A stretch of DNA of 64,000 nucleotides from NCBI GenBank assembly GCA_000507305.1, contig DF240107.1:1-64000 (forward strand). Reading direction: 5' to 3'. The stretch comes from Breviolum minutum Mf 1.05b.01. Lineage: Eukaryota > Sar > Dinophyceae > Suessiales > Symbiodiniaceae. A model generated the notes under the pieces. It was given only the letters and a program-made list of their open reading frames with translations. It made no database searches and was not told the origin of the DNA. Shown in pieces: positions 24,401 to 34,822 of the stretch. A program made the position numbers and the translations under genes. The first letter of the stretch is position 1. Each line of letters starts with the position of its first letter.

Positions 24401-27400
24401 CATAGTCCCCAGACTTGCCGCCTTTGTCTTTGCCTTTTCCCGAGCCCTTTGCTTTGCCCTTGCGATCCTTCGACTGACTTCGCTTGCGAGGCGTCTTGGG
24501 AGCATCCTGCTTCCAATTTGCCGCACGAGCTGATCCAGCCGAACCACCAAAAGCCCACATCCAAGAAGTACCACAAGAGGCACAAAAGTCCGCACGATAG
24601 GAGTTCTGCCGACGGCAGTGAGGACATTGCCAAGGCGTTGATTCCATAACCACAGGAAGTCGATGGTCTTGACGAGCTGTGTGATGAAGCGAAAGCAACT
24701 GAGCAGCAGTTCTCTGTCTCCTCGTGGGTGTAGACCAAATGTGGAATCCTTTCAAGGATTTTCTGGCACGCTGTCGCCGTCTTCGAAGTCGACGATGCCA
24801 CTGCGGAGAACGATGTCTCGCAATGGTGAAAACCAAAAGTTGTGCCAGCCAGATCAACGGACGAAATGGCTAGCGCTGGGGCAACCCGGTTCACTATAGA
24901 GCACCAGGTGGGGGGACACTCCACACTGATACCCCGGAGCCCTACGGTGTATATATATATATATAAATATATAAATATGTACGTACAAAAAGCATTTACC
25001 CTTGGCAGATGTATGACAAACCTTGAAATCAGATTCCTTGATCCTTCAGCACCCCAGGTCCTTATGTCTGTCGTATGAGCTGCACAAGTACATCCAATGG
25101 CTGGATGAATCTGGTAGTCACAGGTGCCCAACCTGGTGAACAGCCTGGAAAGGCCGGTGCAGCCCTACCTGGTGGTGGTGCAACTGCCCGGGATCCCAAG
25201 TGTTTTTTTGATAGCAGGTATGACGAGGATGTCATTTTGTTGCTTCGAGGTGCTGGCCCTTCCGTCCAAAACTTTGACAAATCCGGGACCACAAATCTTT
25301 GTTTTTTTTTTGTTGCCTTGTTGCCCGGCGGCTTCAACTTGAGGTCTTTGCAGAAGATTCAGGATATGATCGAACGACGTTCCAACACCGGGGTGCCAAT
25401 GTCCCATCTGATGAGCTGTGAGCTGTGTCGCTGTGCAGATGTTTTATTTAGGGTCTTCCACCTGTTTTTCAAAAAATTGCCCTTGAGCGTTTTTTGTTTT
25501 TGGACCATTGGAAGGCGGAATTGAATATCAAGTCCTTGGGCAACTTTGGTATCAATTGCCAGTACCTGAGGAAAAGTCAATTCTTGTTACCCTTCTCGTT
25601 TACCCACCAGCTCCACTTCTCCAGTCTTTGAGGTGAAGAGATTCATAACAACTGGACGGCAGGGGATCCTAGTGGTTGAAGGAAGGCTGCTGCTGCTAGT
25701 TGCTACTAAGTTGCTACTCGTTGCTGCCAGGAAATGATGGAAAAATTCCAGTTGACCGTCTTTCCTGGTGCTCCCACCGAGGTCCGTGTCTTGATGTGTC
25801 TTGATTTTTTTTGTTTTTGGAAACCTAACTTTTTTTTTATGGTGAAAAGACGCGAAAGTAATGCAACATGGAATGTGTTTTTTTGTGGACAGGCCATGTA
25901 CGCTTTGGCAGCATCCTCGCGGCAGACTTTGGTAGCCAAGGGCAACTTTGTAGTGGCTGAGGGTGAAACGGGAGAGGACAGTGAGAACTCATTGTTTTTT
26001 GTAGCCTCACAGCTCTATCAAAGTTGTTTGGGGAGGATGCTGATGCCCTAGTGTTGCTGGTCAGTGGTGTCGCATCGGTTCTAAAGAAGGCGATGGGTTC
26101 GGCAAAAAGGGATCAAAAGGGTAAATCAATCATGGTTCTTGTGACGATTACGAAGCTGTGATTCGATTCATGGACCATTGTGGTATCGCAGATGACTGCC
26201 CCCAACCGTCAGATAAATTCTCGGGCCACAGGTCCGGGTTGAGCAGGGCGGAGTGATTCAAGAGGCAGGGAGTGGAAAAGTGGACGAAGGGGTCCATCGG
26301 CTTCATCCCACGAGTATGTCCCAAGTATGGACCTTATAGCCTTCAGAGTAGGATTGGAAGAGCATTATATGTTTAGGATCCATAGCATGCCATTGCATCT
26401 ATGTGACTGTCAGAGGGTATTCTAGTTCACACAATACACTTCAGCTCTTCCATTGAAACTTCACTTAAGGATACTTGAGGTATCTTAAGGCTGCTAAAAC
26501 ACTTGAGCAAGTGACTGTAGTGACTAACACCTCCCATCATTCCTCCGATCGGAAACCTCTGGCAAGACGGTGGGTCGGCTCCGTGGTGGAGCTATTATTG
26601 GAGACATCAGCAGAGGACCTCAGTAAAGGTGTCATTGGACATGTATCGGAGAATATGTTTTCATGCCAATTTTATCGCTATCTCAGTTATCTTCTTGAAT
26701 TTGCTCAGAGATTTCTGTGAATTTTCAGTCCAGACCTAATTTGGTAGTGGCCGAGGTCTCATTGGGGCATCCATGCCAAGACCAGCTACCGTTCGTGCAA
26801 AGACAGATGTGGAGGTCCACGGCAGGGGTGTCCCCAAACACAACTGGTAACTGTCTCTGAGAAATTGTGACCAGAGAAGTTTTCCCACTCTTTGCGGAAC
26901 ATGTCATGTGTAGTTTTTCTTTTAAACGAAAATGAAAAAAGGATGCTTTTGATCAGGCCATCGTGTTCCCTGGTCGTTCCATCTTGAACGTCTTGGTGGG
27001 GGACCTTGAATCTCAAGGATTTTTTTTCCCAGCCAACTTGGAGGGTCTGCCAACCTGCCAGCCAACATCAACCAACCGATGTCTGGCTGTTTGCCATGGT
27101 TCAGGCTTCGTTCCCAACACTGTTGAATCCAGCCACTGATCGTTTAGTGGACACAGCAGAGTGCATTAAGGAGCACCGTGAGTTGTTTGAGTTGGTTAAG
27201 ATTTTCTGCCAAGTCGAGGATTCGAAAGATTGCAAAAAATTTGGCAAAAAACATTTTTTCATACTTTTGCCCTAGTTCCTTATGAAGGATGGGCCTCCAA
27301 AAATTTATTGAGTACTTAGGACTTAGTTCTGGTGAAGCTGTTGTTTCCTGGGTCGAGGAGCGGCTGTTGACCAAGACGGAAGTTGCAAGCTCGTCCGATC

Positions 27401-30400
27401 CTTGGGCCGGCTCTGATGCCCCTGTGGTTGGGGATTTGATTGTCGTTAACTTATAGATCTTTCCATGGATTTTTTTCACTGGAAGTTCAAGGCCAATGAC
27501 ATCACCCTTTGTTGGCCACACCAGATTTTCACACCTTTCTTCTTTCAGCTCCGCCCGTTTCACAGGTTGAATCTCTTTTACGGCTGCGATTTGGGCTTCG
27601 TAAATGATGTGGCCAGCCATGGAGTGCCAAACTCATGGCAAGGGATTGAGAAAATTGAACAAGTTTCCGAGCTGACTTTGAATGTCAACAATTTTTGTGG
27701 TCACAAGAGTCATTCTCTAAGGAACGGCGCTTACTCTTTGCAGGGGAGACCGTGGTTCAGCAGGGCAGCACTGTGGGCACTCTTTTTGTCCTGGAGCACG
27801 GCAGGGTAAGTATCCAGGCAGCGACAATCCACCGTTTTTCAGAGGTCAGTTGTGCCAATTGTGACTCTTGATGCCCAGGTGTTAACGGTTTCTTTTTTGC
27901 CCCCGTCTGTTTTACTTTGCTTGGCAAAATTGACAGAACCGACGTGTCACATTTCTCCCATCTTCGTGGGCACCCACCATCACCGTACGTGACCTGCACA
28001 GATTTCTGGTGTGGGCACGGTGAACGAAGTGCCAGCGGGTAATTGCTTTGGAGTTTGGGTCTGAGTTGCTTTGGTTACAGTTGGCTGACTCAACTTGATT
28101 CCCTGTGCTTTTACACTTTCACAGACATTTGCAGTGCCGAGGAACGTACTTTGCTGGGCATTGCTGCTGAAGCCAATGCCACTGTTCGGGTGCATCCTTT
28201 AATGCTTTTATTTCCTCGAGTTCAGAAGCTAAATCAAAAAGTAAAAGTCACATCGACGTTGGAATCAAAATCGAATGGAGTCATGTAGAATTTTAGGCAT
28301 CTTGACAATTTTTTTGTGGGAGTTTCCAACAGATTTTTTGAATGTCAGTATCGCAGAACTTTGCTTCAAAAGTTGATCCATTTTTGCCAGGTTGCGACTC
28401 CCTTCGCCTTGGCGTTGGCCATTGTTCGCCCAGCCTTGCACAGGGCCTTGAAGAAACATCCCGTAGAGCTGGTGTGGGGCTGAGATGTGGCGGAAAAAGC
28501 AGGACACCTGGAGGTATGATTTCTTCAGAAAAGGAGAAACACTGGAATTGGAAGATATTGGTAGATTCTTTTTTCATTTTTGCACTCTTGCATACTCCAA
28601 AATTGGATTCTCTTTTCTTTTCGGAACAAAACAAACTCAGACACAGACTTGGAATTCCTGACAGCTTCTAAAGACTGGAGGAAGCAAGGTAGGTCGGGTT
28701 CTGTTTTAAATGAAACTTAATTTTTCATCCCTTCACATGGAAGAGTGGGGTACGCCAAGGAGCATTTTGAGAAGCTGAAGACTTCTCCACAAGGTGGTCG
28801 TATCTCAGGAAGCAAGGCAGGAAACGATGTTTGGAATAGAACAGTCGATATTTGAAGGTTGGATGCTTCAAGAAAAAGACATCTTTGTTTTTCCTCAGTT
28901 GATTTTATGTCAACAAACAAGCATTGAACATGACAGGTGCGGCATGTGGAACTCTTTCGTGGATGTGGGTGTGCCCGTCAAGTTTTTTAAAGATTGGATG
29001 CAACTTCCAGCGATGCGATTAAACGCCAGGACAGGTTTCCTTGAGGCGTTGAACTCCAAGGTCACCTCTGCCATGTATTTGTCACAAACCTAGTGTCAGC
29101 CAGCTGGTCATCCAGCTGTATTGAGTTTTCAGGTGCAGAGATTTGTACAATACTTGTATGGAGAGCATATCATTGTCATCCCCGAACGTTGACCTCCGAT
29201 ACCTTCAACAAGAGGTTGAATCTGGAGACATTTTCCTATTTGAAACGTAAATGACATGACATAGCGCCAAGTGTCTACTTGACCCGATTGAGGCATGGTC
29301 AAACCATAGTGGTGGAAGGTGCCTATGAAGAGGATCCTTCCATGTTCGTTCTTTCAGGCACATGCCCGGAGTTTGGGACTCGACTCTTCTCATAATTTGT
29401 TGCCGAAAAAGTCCTCGATTCTATCACTGAAGATCCTTTTTGATTCGCAAGGTATACTTGCTTTTGTCAACACTTGTCTTTTTTGTGCTTGGGGTTTGGC
29501 AGTGCTTGACCACCTGATTTGGACGTCAGTTGAAGTCCCTGTGTCCAGGTGGCATCGTTGTAGCAGAACGTGATGGCCATGCTATTGCTCGCATCTCACC
29601 AGGTGCTACCTTTGGAGAGTGCCTTGGCCATGAAATCATTATAAATTATGAGCTTTTGTGAGCGGGATTGACACTTTATTGCGTATTTCGGATGAAATGC
29701 CTTTCGTTTCATGTGGACAGGTTAGCTATGTTGGGAGTCTCGCCGGTGTGCAACTCAGATTGGCAATCCTGTTACAATGCAACTATTGCATCCTTGATAG
29801 GGGCAAAAACGTAAAATGGTGGTAAACCTACAGGAACGGGCCGTCACCATTCGAGCCGTCCTGCTGGCTTGTTGAGATGTCCACTTCAGTTTCACACGGC
29901 TTGCAAATTGTGGAACACACACAATTGGTGTGGCCGTTCCAATGTTCTTTTGTTGGCAAGAGAAAAAGTTTCGGCGCATGCATGGAAAGGAGCCTAGGTG
30001 TTGATAAGCTTTTGGTGTTTTTTTGTTCTGTGGTGACACATGGTGCCAGGTAACTCTATGCTTTATCATGAGCATTCAGTCTTCAGCTTTCCATCAGGCT
30101 GGGTGTCATATCTTTGCAGTACTCCACCAGAGATTTAAGCTGCTCTTGGTGTAGGCCCTGGAGAAGTTTCCAGAAGAAAAGGCGGGGAAGGAAATGCAAA
30201 CTGGTTCAGGCACAGGATGAGTACGTATTAGACATGGTTAGATGCTCTTATTTACGCCAGACGATTCCAGCTTGAGGTAACGGCAAAATATGAATGAAAT
30301 TCTGTTCAAACATGGAAATTTGGACCCAAACTCGCAGAGTTTGTTTTTTCTTCCAGGAACGCTTTGATGGAGCAACAACGGGTGGCCAGAAGGAAGCTCC

Positions 30401-33400
30401 ACGAGTTGTATGGCCATGTTTGAGAGGTGCTTAGTAGAAATGGATGGTGGCACGTGGGTGGCCACAATTTCGCATTTGATGTCTCAGATCAACGTGATTG
30501 AAACATGTGTGGTAATTATAATTGAATCCAAGTTGTTCAAATACAAAGTAACTTTCAAGCAAAGCGCAATTTCTTTTGAAACACTCGTCATATCTTCCAA
30601 ATTATCTCCCTTTTTCTGCGCACAAAAACTGTGATGTTTCACTCGCCATCGACATGATTTTTTTGGGAAGGTGAATCCTCACGATTGCTCTATTTGTTGG
30701 ACCTCTATGCTGACAAGTTCTCCTGTCTTGCGGGAGACCGAAGACTTGGACAAGCTCCGTTTAATGAGGCGTTCAAAAAAAAATCCAGATCCCAAAAAGG
30801 GAAGTCTTTGAACTTTTTTTGGGGAGATTTTCAGCACGCAAGGTTCTTGAGAAGGACAGCCTTATTCAACTTCATCTATTGAACTTAAGTAAACGAATCA
30901 CGTTATTCTCATCATCCTTCCGATAATTGTATCCATATTGAATTATTTCAATACCACATCCTTGGTCAATGTCAGTTCTCTCGAAGTCTGACATGTTTGC
31001 TGCCAGTCTGCGATCTTGATCCTGGAGGGCGAGATTTCCGTTTTAGATCCTCAAGGCCCGGCCCTTACCAATGGAAACCAGTGGATGATTGACGTTGAAA
31101 CCGTCGAAACCAGTTTTTGAAAATTCTTGTTTTGCTTGATTGTTTCCCACAAAAAAGCAGGCCCAAAAGGGCGAGATTTTGTGATTATGTTTGGGATCTC
31201 GCCCAAAGTTATCCCTGCCTTCATCGCCTATCCACGCCTTGAGGGAAAGAACTAGCAGTGCTTACAGCGGGATGTTGCTGGAACGAGCGTGTCCGGCGGC
31301 TCAAACCCCCAGAGTATGGAATTTGAAGCCCTACACGTTTATCCAGCTTATCTCAAAATGCTTGTACCTGTACATTTTTTTTGTTCTTTGACTTATACAA
31401 TCATGTTCATTGACAAAGATGTTTTCTTAAGAGAAGTCATTTGTACTTTGCGATTCATCACAGATAATACAGATAGATTCGAGAAATAAAAAGTGGGACA
31501 CTTCATTCAACATTCTTATCCTTTTTATATAACTTCCATCTATCTTCAAGGTGAAAACAACATCATCATTTTCCAATATTTATGAACCGCACTCATCATA
31601 AAGAGTATATTCAATCCAATTCAAATCCAAGGCTTCAACCAAACAAAGCCGGTTTCTCATCCACTTAAAACTGAGATCTTGGCTGGGGCACGTGCCAAGC
31701 AAACAGAACGCTTGCTTCCTATTACTAGCTGCGAGGCCTGCATTTTTCTGGTTGCGATATCAAGTTTTGATTTGAATGTCTTTAAATTTTGAACCGCTTC
31801 TCAAACCAATTTCAAGATGTTAAGGTGAATTAAAGGAATTGGTTTTCTCACAAGCAGACCTGCTACACGTTTGCAGTGCAACCTTTTTTTGTTCAATTGC
31901 TTGGAATCTCTGATTTTTTTTTTTTCTCCATTAAAGCAATTTTGTCTCCGAGAAAAGTTCCATTTTTCAGAATAAAGCTTGTGGTGCAAAAGGTTTCCGA
32001 CAGACTTGTGAGGTGCGTGTGGTGAACCGTGAAACCTGGGGCAAAGTCATGGCAGAGTTCCCCAATGACTTGGGCAAAGTGCGTGGAGCCATACTGCGCT
32101 ACATGGGTGATCAGGTGTGGCACGGAGATGGTGAAGAATATGCGAAGGTCATTACCATTACTTTATGACTTCATGGTCGTTTTTTGGAGTGAAATGAATT
32201 GAACAGTGTCAAGAAAACCCATTTGCTTTGTTGGAATGAACTGATCAGTGTATCAACTAGAGATTCACGCTTTATGGATTCCCCTTCAACAGGATGTGGA
32301 TAGTTTCAAACCCAAGGTGTGTTTGGGATGTTTTCAACCAGATATGTTCACACAGTTTTCGGAGAGGCAGAGAAACGCTTGGGCTATGAGTTTGGGATCC
32401 CAGGGATGGCGAAGATGCATCAAGATGGATCCACCAGGAAAATCTCCAAACTGGTTACCTGATGCCAAGCACTTGGACAAAGGCCGGGTTCATCAACGAT
32501 GTTGCAACAACGGACTGCCTTTTTCTCAGCCGTGAGGAGTCTTAGCTTGGTGAAAAGAACACCACTTGCCTGCTCTTTTTGTCCTTTCAGCAGGGTTTTG
32601 CCAAGTTGAGGGTTTGAGTTTTCATCACTAAGTTGCCATTTACATTTGATGTGATTCTGATTTTGCAGGATGTTTGTTCATGTACAAACTTCAGTACCTT
32701 CGCTTTTGGATATGTCCTAGGAAGGAAAGAAAAAGGGTAGGATTCAGTTCCCAGTATCAGTACCAGTTCATCGATGCCGATTTTTGAGTCGGTCACTTTC
32801 AGGTCACAGGTGGTCAGATGGTTGATTCGAGCATGTTGGAAGTCTGTGGATATTCATGTGGTGGTTCCAGTGGTGTGTGTTTTGCAGAGACTTCTCAGGT
32901 TTCTGATGACTTTGCAAAGCAAGCGAGAGCTATGGCGGAGACAAGGCTCGATGCTAGGAAGGCTTTTCTTAAACGATTTGTGTACTTGCTGGTAAATTGG
33001 TAAGTATGTTTTGCGTGTTTTTGTATAGTTTTACTCCATTAAGCATTCTGAGAGATAATCTATACAAGAATGGCCTACTATACATCTACACATCAGCCAA
33101 AGTGCGCAATGATCCACTTGCAACTACTCTTGCATCACTCGAGAGCTTGTTTGTCCCTGTGTCAAGGGAACATCATTGCACAGGAATGCACCTAACAACA
33201 ATGCCATTTCTTGTAGATGTCTTCTATATGTTGCGAATCTCCAATATGAAGGATTGTGGAACCGGGTTACGACATCGTGTCCGGGTTGCCCAATAAGGAA
33301 ACCAGGAATCCACGCCACTTTCCACCACAGATCCTGAGGCCTGAGGAGTTGGTCACGGAGCAAATCATGGTTTTTGAGGGCGAGCAAAGCAAGACTGACA

Positions 33401-34659
33401 AATTACAATTTATTGAGGCAGGTGCCTCTCATGATAATAGCCCAGATGAAGGTGAGGAGGAAGAAGATTTGGTGCAGGCGGGAGTTGTACAGATTTTTGC
33501 AAAAAGAATCATGAGATCAGTATGTGTAGCATTTCAGACGAACGTTTTCTGTGCAGAGCACAGGATCCTTTTTTGTTGTAGCGGTTCGGTTTATCTGTAT
33601 TTTGCTTTGAGAATCTGTTGGAACTTTCAACAGGAACTCTATATCTTCTTACAAGGAAATGCCACCTTGTACTGTGGGTGGCCCAAGCTTTTGCATAGAT
33701 TTTTTCAAACATCCGGAGGATTTTTGAACCTTGGGCTTCCCTGAGGCCCTTTGAGAGGTGAGCGACCTTGGCAATGTGGCGAGGCACCAAAGGGTTGATG
33801 GGAAGCAACCTACAAACTTTGGAGTCTAGGAAATATGGGCATGAATTGAGCGACTATGAATTTCTTTGATCAAATTGAAGCAAACAAATCAAGGACAGAA
33901 CTTGTATTTTGATCATCTTGATCTCAGTTGCAGGTCATTGGTGAAGCACCTTTCGCAGGCACAACAAGGTGCAACTGTTGGCGTTTTTGTGCCAGTGAAC
34001 TTTTCAGGACTATAGATGAAAATGTTTGAATTATCTGATGAACCAGTGAGATGCAGAGGTAGCCTTTCTGGCATTTTTATTGAAGGTACTTGGAAACAGA
34101 AGCATTGATCACAACCCCATGGCCATCTTTCCATTTGTCAGGCTCTACCCAGCAAGGGTTCTGGCCAACAGCGTGTGCTTAGTTCAGGAGGGAGTTTTTT
34201 TCCAACAAAATCAATGGGAGTTGCGAATTTTCGTTTTTGCGGCGTCAGGTCTACAAAAAACATGAGATCTTCGAAGCGATGGCACAACAGGAAGGCCGTG
34301 ACAAAGAATTGCCTTTGATCCCAGTGAATGAAACGTGACAAACATTGCCAGAGTACAGGAGCTTCTAGGATCAGAGTGATTAGAAATGATTAGAACATGC
34401 TTCCATGATGTGTTTGGACTCTCGAAATACCTTCCTGAGGCTGCATCGATTGGTGAATGAGGCAAGTTGCTGTTGAAATTGAGTTTTTCCTGTTGTTGAT
34501 CGCAAGTGATCCATGTGCGCTCCGCGTCCTTTGAACTTGTCTTCTGTGCAGCTTCCAGTCAAAGAACGTATCACTGGAGCATTTCGACCATGGAAGATGG
34601 TGTGTGCATGTCATGGAAAGCCTAAGCCAGGATGTTTGGCGAGGCTAGCAAATCCTTGA
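12500..34659 (+). CDS. large multi-domain cyclic-nucleotide-binding (CNB) protein
   Basis: Exon 1 (12500-12577) reads MTEMPRYTKSIPESPLFSE and ends at a GTAAGA donor. A Lys/Thr/Pro-rich exon follows at 12958. CNB-fold segments then recur. Module 1: LFEGCSMEFLELLLREAKRR (13927) to GTGSIVNGAGFLRLL (14350). Module 2: LVAKGNFVVAEGETGEDS (25928) to ATVRAKTDVEV (26790). Module 3: GETVVQQGSTVGTLFVLEHG (27746) to ANATVRV (28172). Module 4: RHGQTIVVEGAYEEDPSMFV (29294), ISPGATFGEC (29597), AVTIRAVLLA (29845). Module 5: ILILEGEISVLD (31018) to VRVVNRETWGKV (32013). Each shows the beta-roll and parts of the phosphate-binding cassette (GE and RTA-like residues). No kinase, channel or cyclase domain is visible. 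A basic tail exon at 34552 ends in TGA 34657-34659. A LINE lies in the intron between exons near 15351-15420 and 25050-25115. Many linking exons remain unplaced, and two adjacent genes cannot be excluded. Confidence 0.65.
15612..15622. repeat. target-site duplication, left copy (ACGGTGTATAT)
   Basis: This 11-base string is identical to 24944-24954 and directly abuts the oligo-T that represents the element's 3' A-tail on the opposite strand. It marks the left edge of the retrotransposon. Confidence 0.9.
15712..16640 (-). pseudogene. LINE ORF2 C-terminal domain with methyltransferase-like PPC and LEHP motifs
   Basis: This is the last 310 or so residues of ORF2, ending at the stop at 15712. In order one reads LILYSGHRRQGDIASQL, LFPICLDL, IGAHASPPCETFTDARW (16352-16399), RVGNVLFYTA, ATLEHPRGS (about 16160-16185) and QGPLGQYSWKPTTF. 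A glycine-containing first strand, a PPC loop and an E-x-P strand in that order recall the motif I / IV / VI arrangement of cytosine-C5 methyltransferases. The match is short and by eye. The Glu-Asn-Val/Pro motif is here Glu-His-Pro. I treat it as a Rossmann-type domain of uncertain activity. It is continuous in frame with the zinc-finger and RT parts upstream. Confidence 0.5.
17335..17525 (-). pseudogene. LINE ORF2 C2H2 zinc-finger pair
   Basis: Two Cys/His clusters sit C-terminal to the reverse transcriptase: YRCPDCSASFKGEAHLATHR, with a second His shortly after, and RCPACRKDFHTRPRALKH. Spacings C-x2-C-x12-H fit C2H2 fingers. Such fingers behind the RT are common in site-recognising LINEs and probably bind RNA or target DNA. 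They lie in the same open frame as the RT thumb and the methyltransferase-like domain. Confidence 0.75.
17950..19360 (-). pseudogene. LINE reverse transcriptase domain
   Basis: Recognisable RT blocks, N to C: WRKAPGYDGIGAELW (about 19270-19315), FRGGFLVPLSKNKG (19145-19185), SYRGILLQNTAAKIF (19085-19130), AVLFIDIKAAYYSV (18895-18935), TGTRPGDPLADLLFAFAMS (18600-18660), and the catalytic block WADD (18505-18516), a variant of the usual F/Y-x-DD. The frame changes between the RPGDPLADLLF block and WADD near 18570. A thumb/connection region with TYRHLGSVVDG follows. The RT copies element RNA at the nicked target. Confidence 0.9.
20080..20990 (-). pseudogene. LINE APE-type endonuclease domain
   Basis: It begins LKFATANVRSLKE (about 20870-20910). 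After a frame change near 20.8 kb it continues with LQETR, then CDFVVCYAPQAARAKED, VVLLGDFNAKVG (20425-20460), THTFRSHTG-like and VDYVAVP, ending SGDFDHSAAVVQL (about 20140-20180). The N, E (QETR), GDFNA and DH residues are those of the exonuclease-endonuclease-phosphatase superfamily. In LINEs this enzyme nicks the target to prime reverse transcription. Confidence 0.9.
21060..21590 (-). pseudogene. LINE RNase H domain, placed upstream of endonuclease and RT
   Basis: The catalytic acidic residues of RNase H can be read in order: IFVDGSFFKKDSSCAWAF (about 21490-21550), SAEARGALAALHW, YCDSTCIGLGLAG (about 21290-21330) and VDNEVVDSVAKALKAG (about 21115-21165). The domain is complete and lies before the endonuclease on the element's sense strand. 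In LINE clades that carry RNase H it normally follows the RT. Frames change at about 21.6 kb (entering) and 21.1 kb (leaving). Confidence 0.85.
21595..23745 (-). pseudogene. LINE ORF2 N-terminal region, unrecognised
   Basis: A long acidic open region starts just past the ORF1 stop, reads QASFKNGLVRRPLFSAVAEW and continues to LLQLGTADVHAAHKAPHPK before the RNase H. It contains VDVPFWGHVILTKNGVIVRG and an Arg/Ser-rich stretch (SEYTRSRSRSPVTG). I do not recognise a domain. No ATG lies close to the ORF1 stop, so translation may be coupled to ORF1 or the start may have been lost. The first ATG in this frame is at 23599. Confidence 0.6.
23755..24860 (-). pseudogene. LINE ORF1-like protein: RanBP2-type zinc finger, Lys/Gly-rich linker, coiled coil
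   Basis: The frame from 24857 reads a zinc finger WQCPHCRRQNSYRADFCASC (four Cys in RanBP2-type spacing), then KRSQSKDRKGKAKGSGKGK, then a helical stretch with EAAQKTTVKLKAELNQLTLG. Near 24.0 kb the frame shifts, and the continuation ends LTRPPGFG followed by TAG at about 23755. This layout suits an RNA-binding, multimerising ORF1 protein that packages element RNA. Function is inferred from position and composition. Confidence 0.7.
24944..24954. repeat. target-site duplication, right copy (ACGGTGTATAT)
   Basis: Identical to 15612-15622. It is followed by a host AT microsatellite (to about 24988) that must have been part of the original intron. Confidence 0.9.
24951..24988. repeat. AT microsatellite at the LINE target site
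   Basis: A run of alternating TA and TAAATA units. It overlaps the target-site duplication, so the LINE endonuclease cut beside or within an AT-rich tract. Confidence 0.8.
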
Positions 34660-34806
34660 AATCCACCACTTGAAACGCATGTGCAGTGATGCTAGTGTAA
34701 AGATGTAACGGTATCATAAATCCTAACATCTACATACATCTACAGACTTTACACTAAGACACCACAGTGTTACAGACACTCCCATTCAGCAACCACGGCC
34801 TATCTT

Positions 34807-34816
34807 CCATTTTGGC
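34807..34816 (+). other. spliced-leader-like string just upstream of the P450 start
   Basis: CCATTTTGGC matches ten consecutive bases of the dinoflagellate spliced leader (core CCATTTTGGCTCAAG) and lies 6 bases before the P450 ATG at 34823. An AG acceptor (CATTCAG) stands about 20 bases upstream. This is what a relict leader would look like, left when a trans-spliced mRNA returned to the genome. Confidence 0.45.
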
Positions 34817-34822
34817 ATCCAA

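Larger units (their letters stand above)
15623..24943 (-). mobile_element. 9.3-kb LINE-type (non-LTR) retrotransposon, apparently full length, frame-damaged
   Basis: The element runs on the minus strand. Its 5' end is at 24943 (reads AGGGCTCCGGGG) and its 3' end is a short A-run (plus-strand T at 15623-15628). Perfect 11-bp target-site duplications flank it at 15612-15622 and 24944-24954. It has no LTRs. In order it encodes an ORF1-like zinc-finger/coiled-coil protein, a long unrecognised N-terminal region, RNase H, an APE-type endonuclease, a reverse transcriptase, C2H2 zinc fingers and a methyltransferase-like domain. The 3' UTR is only about 89 bases. The frame changes several times (near 24.0, 21.6, 21.1, 20.8 and 18.57 kb), so this copy is probably inactive unless those are sequencing errors. 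It is inserted antisense in an intron of the first CNB gene. Codon use is more GC-rich than in the host exons. Confidence 0.93.

Noticed and set aside
25075-25210. Gly/Pro-rich frame after the LINE (GEQPGKAGAALPGGG)
   Set aside because: Another frame over the same bases reads like CNB-gene protein (ELHKYIQWLDES, PNLVNSLERPVQPYLV). The Gly/Pro frame is probably its shadow.
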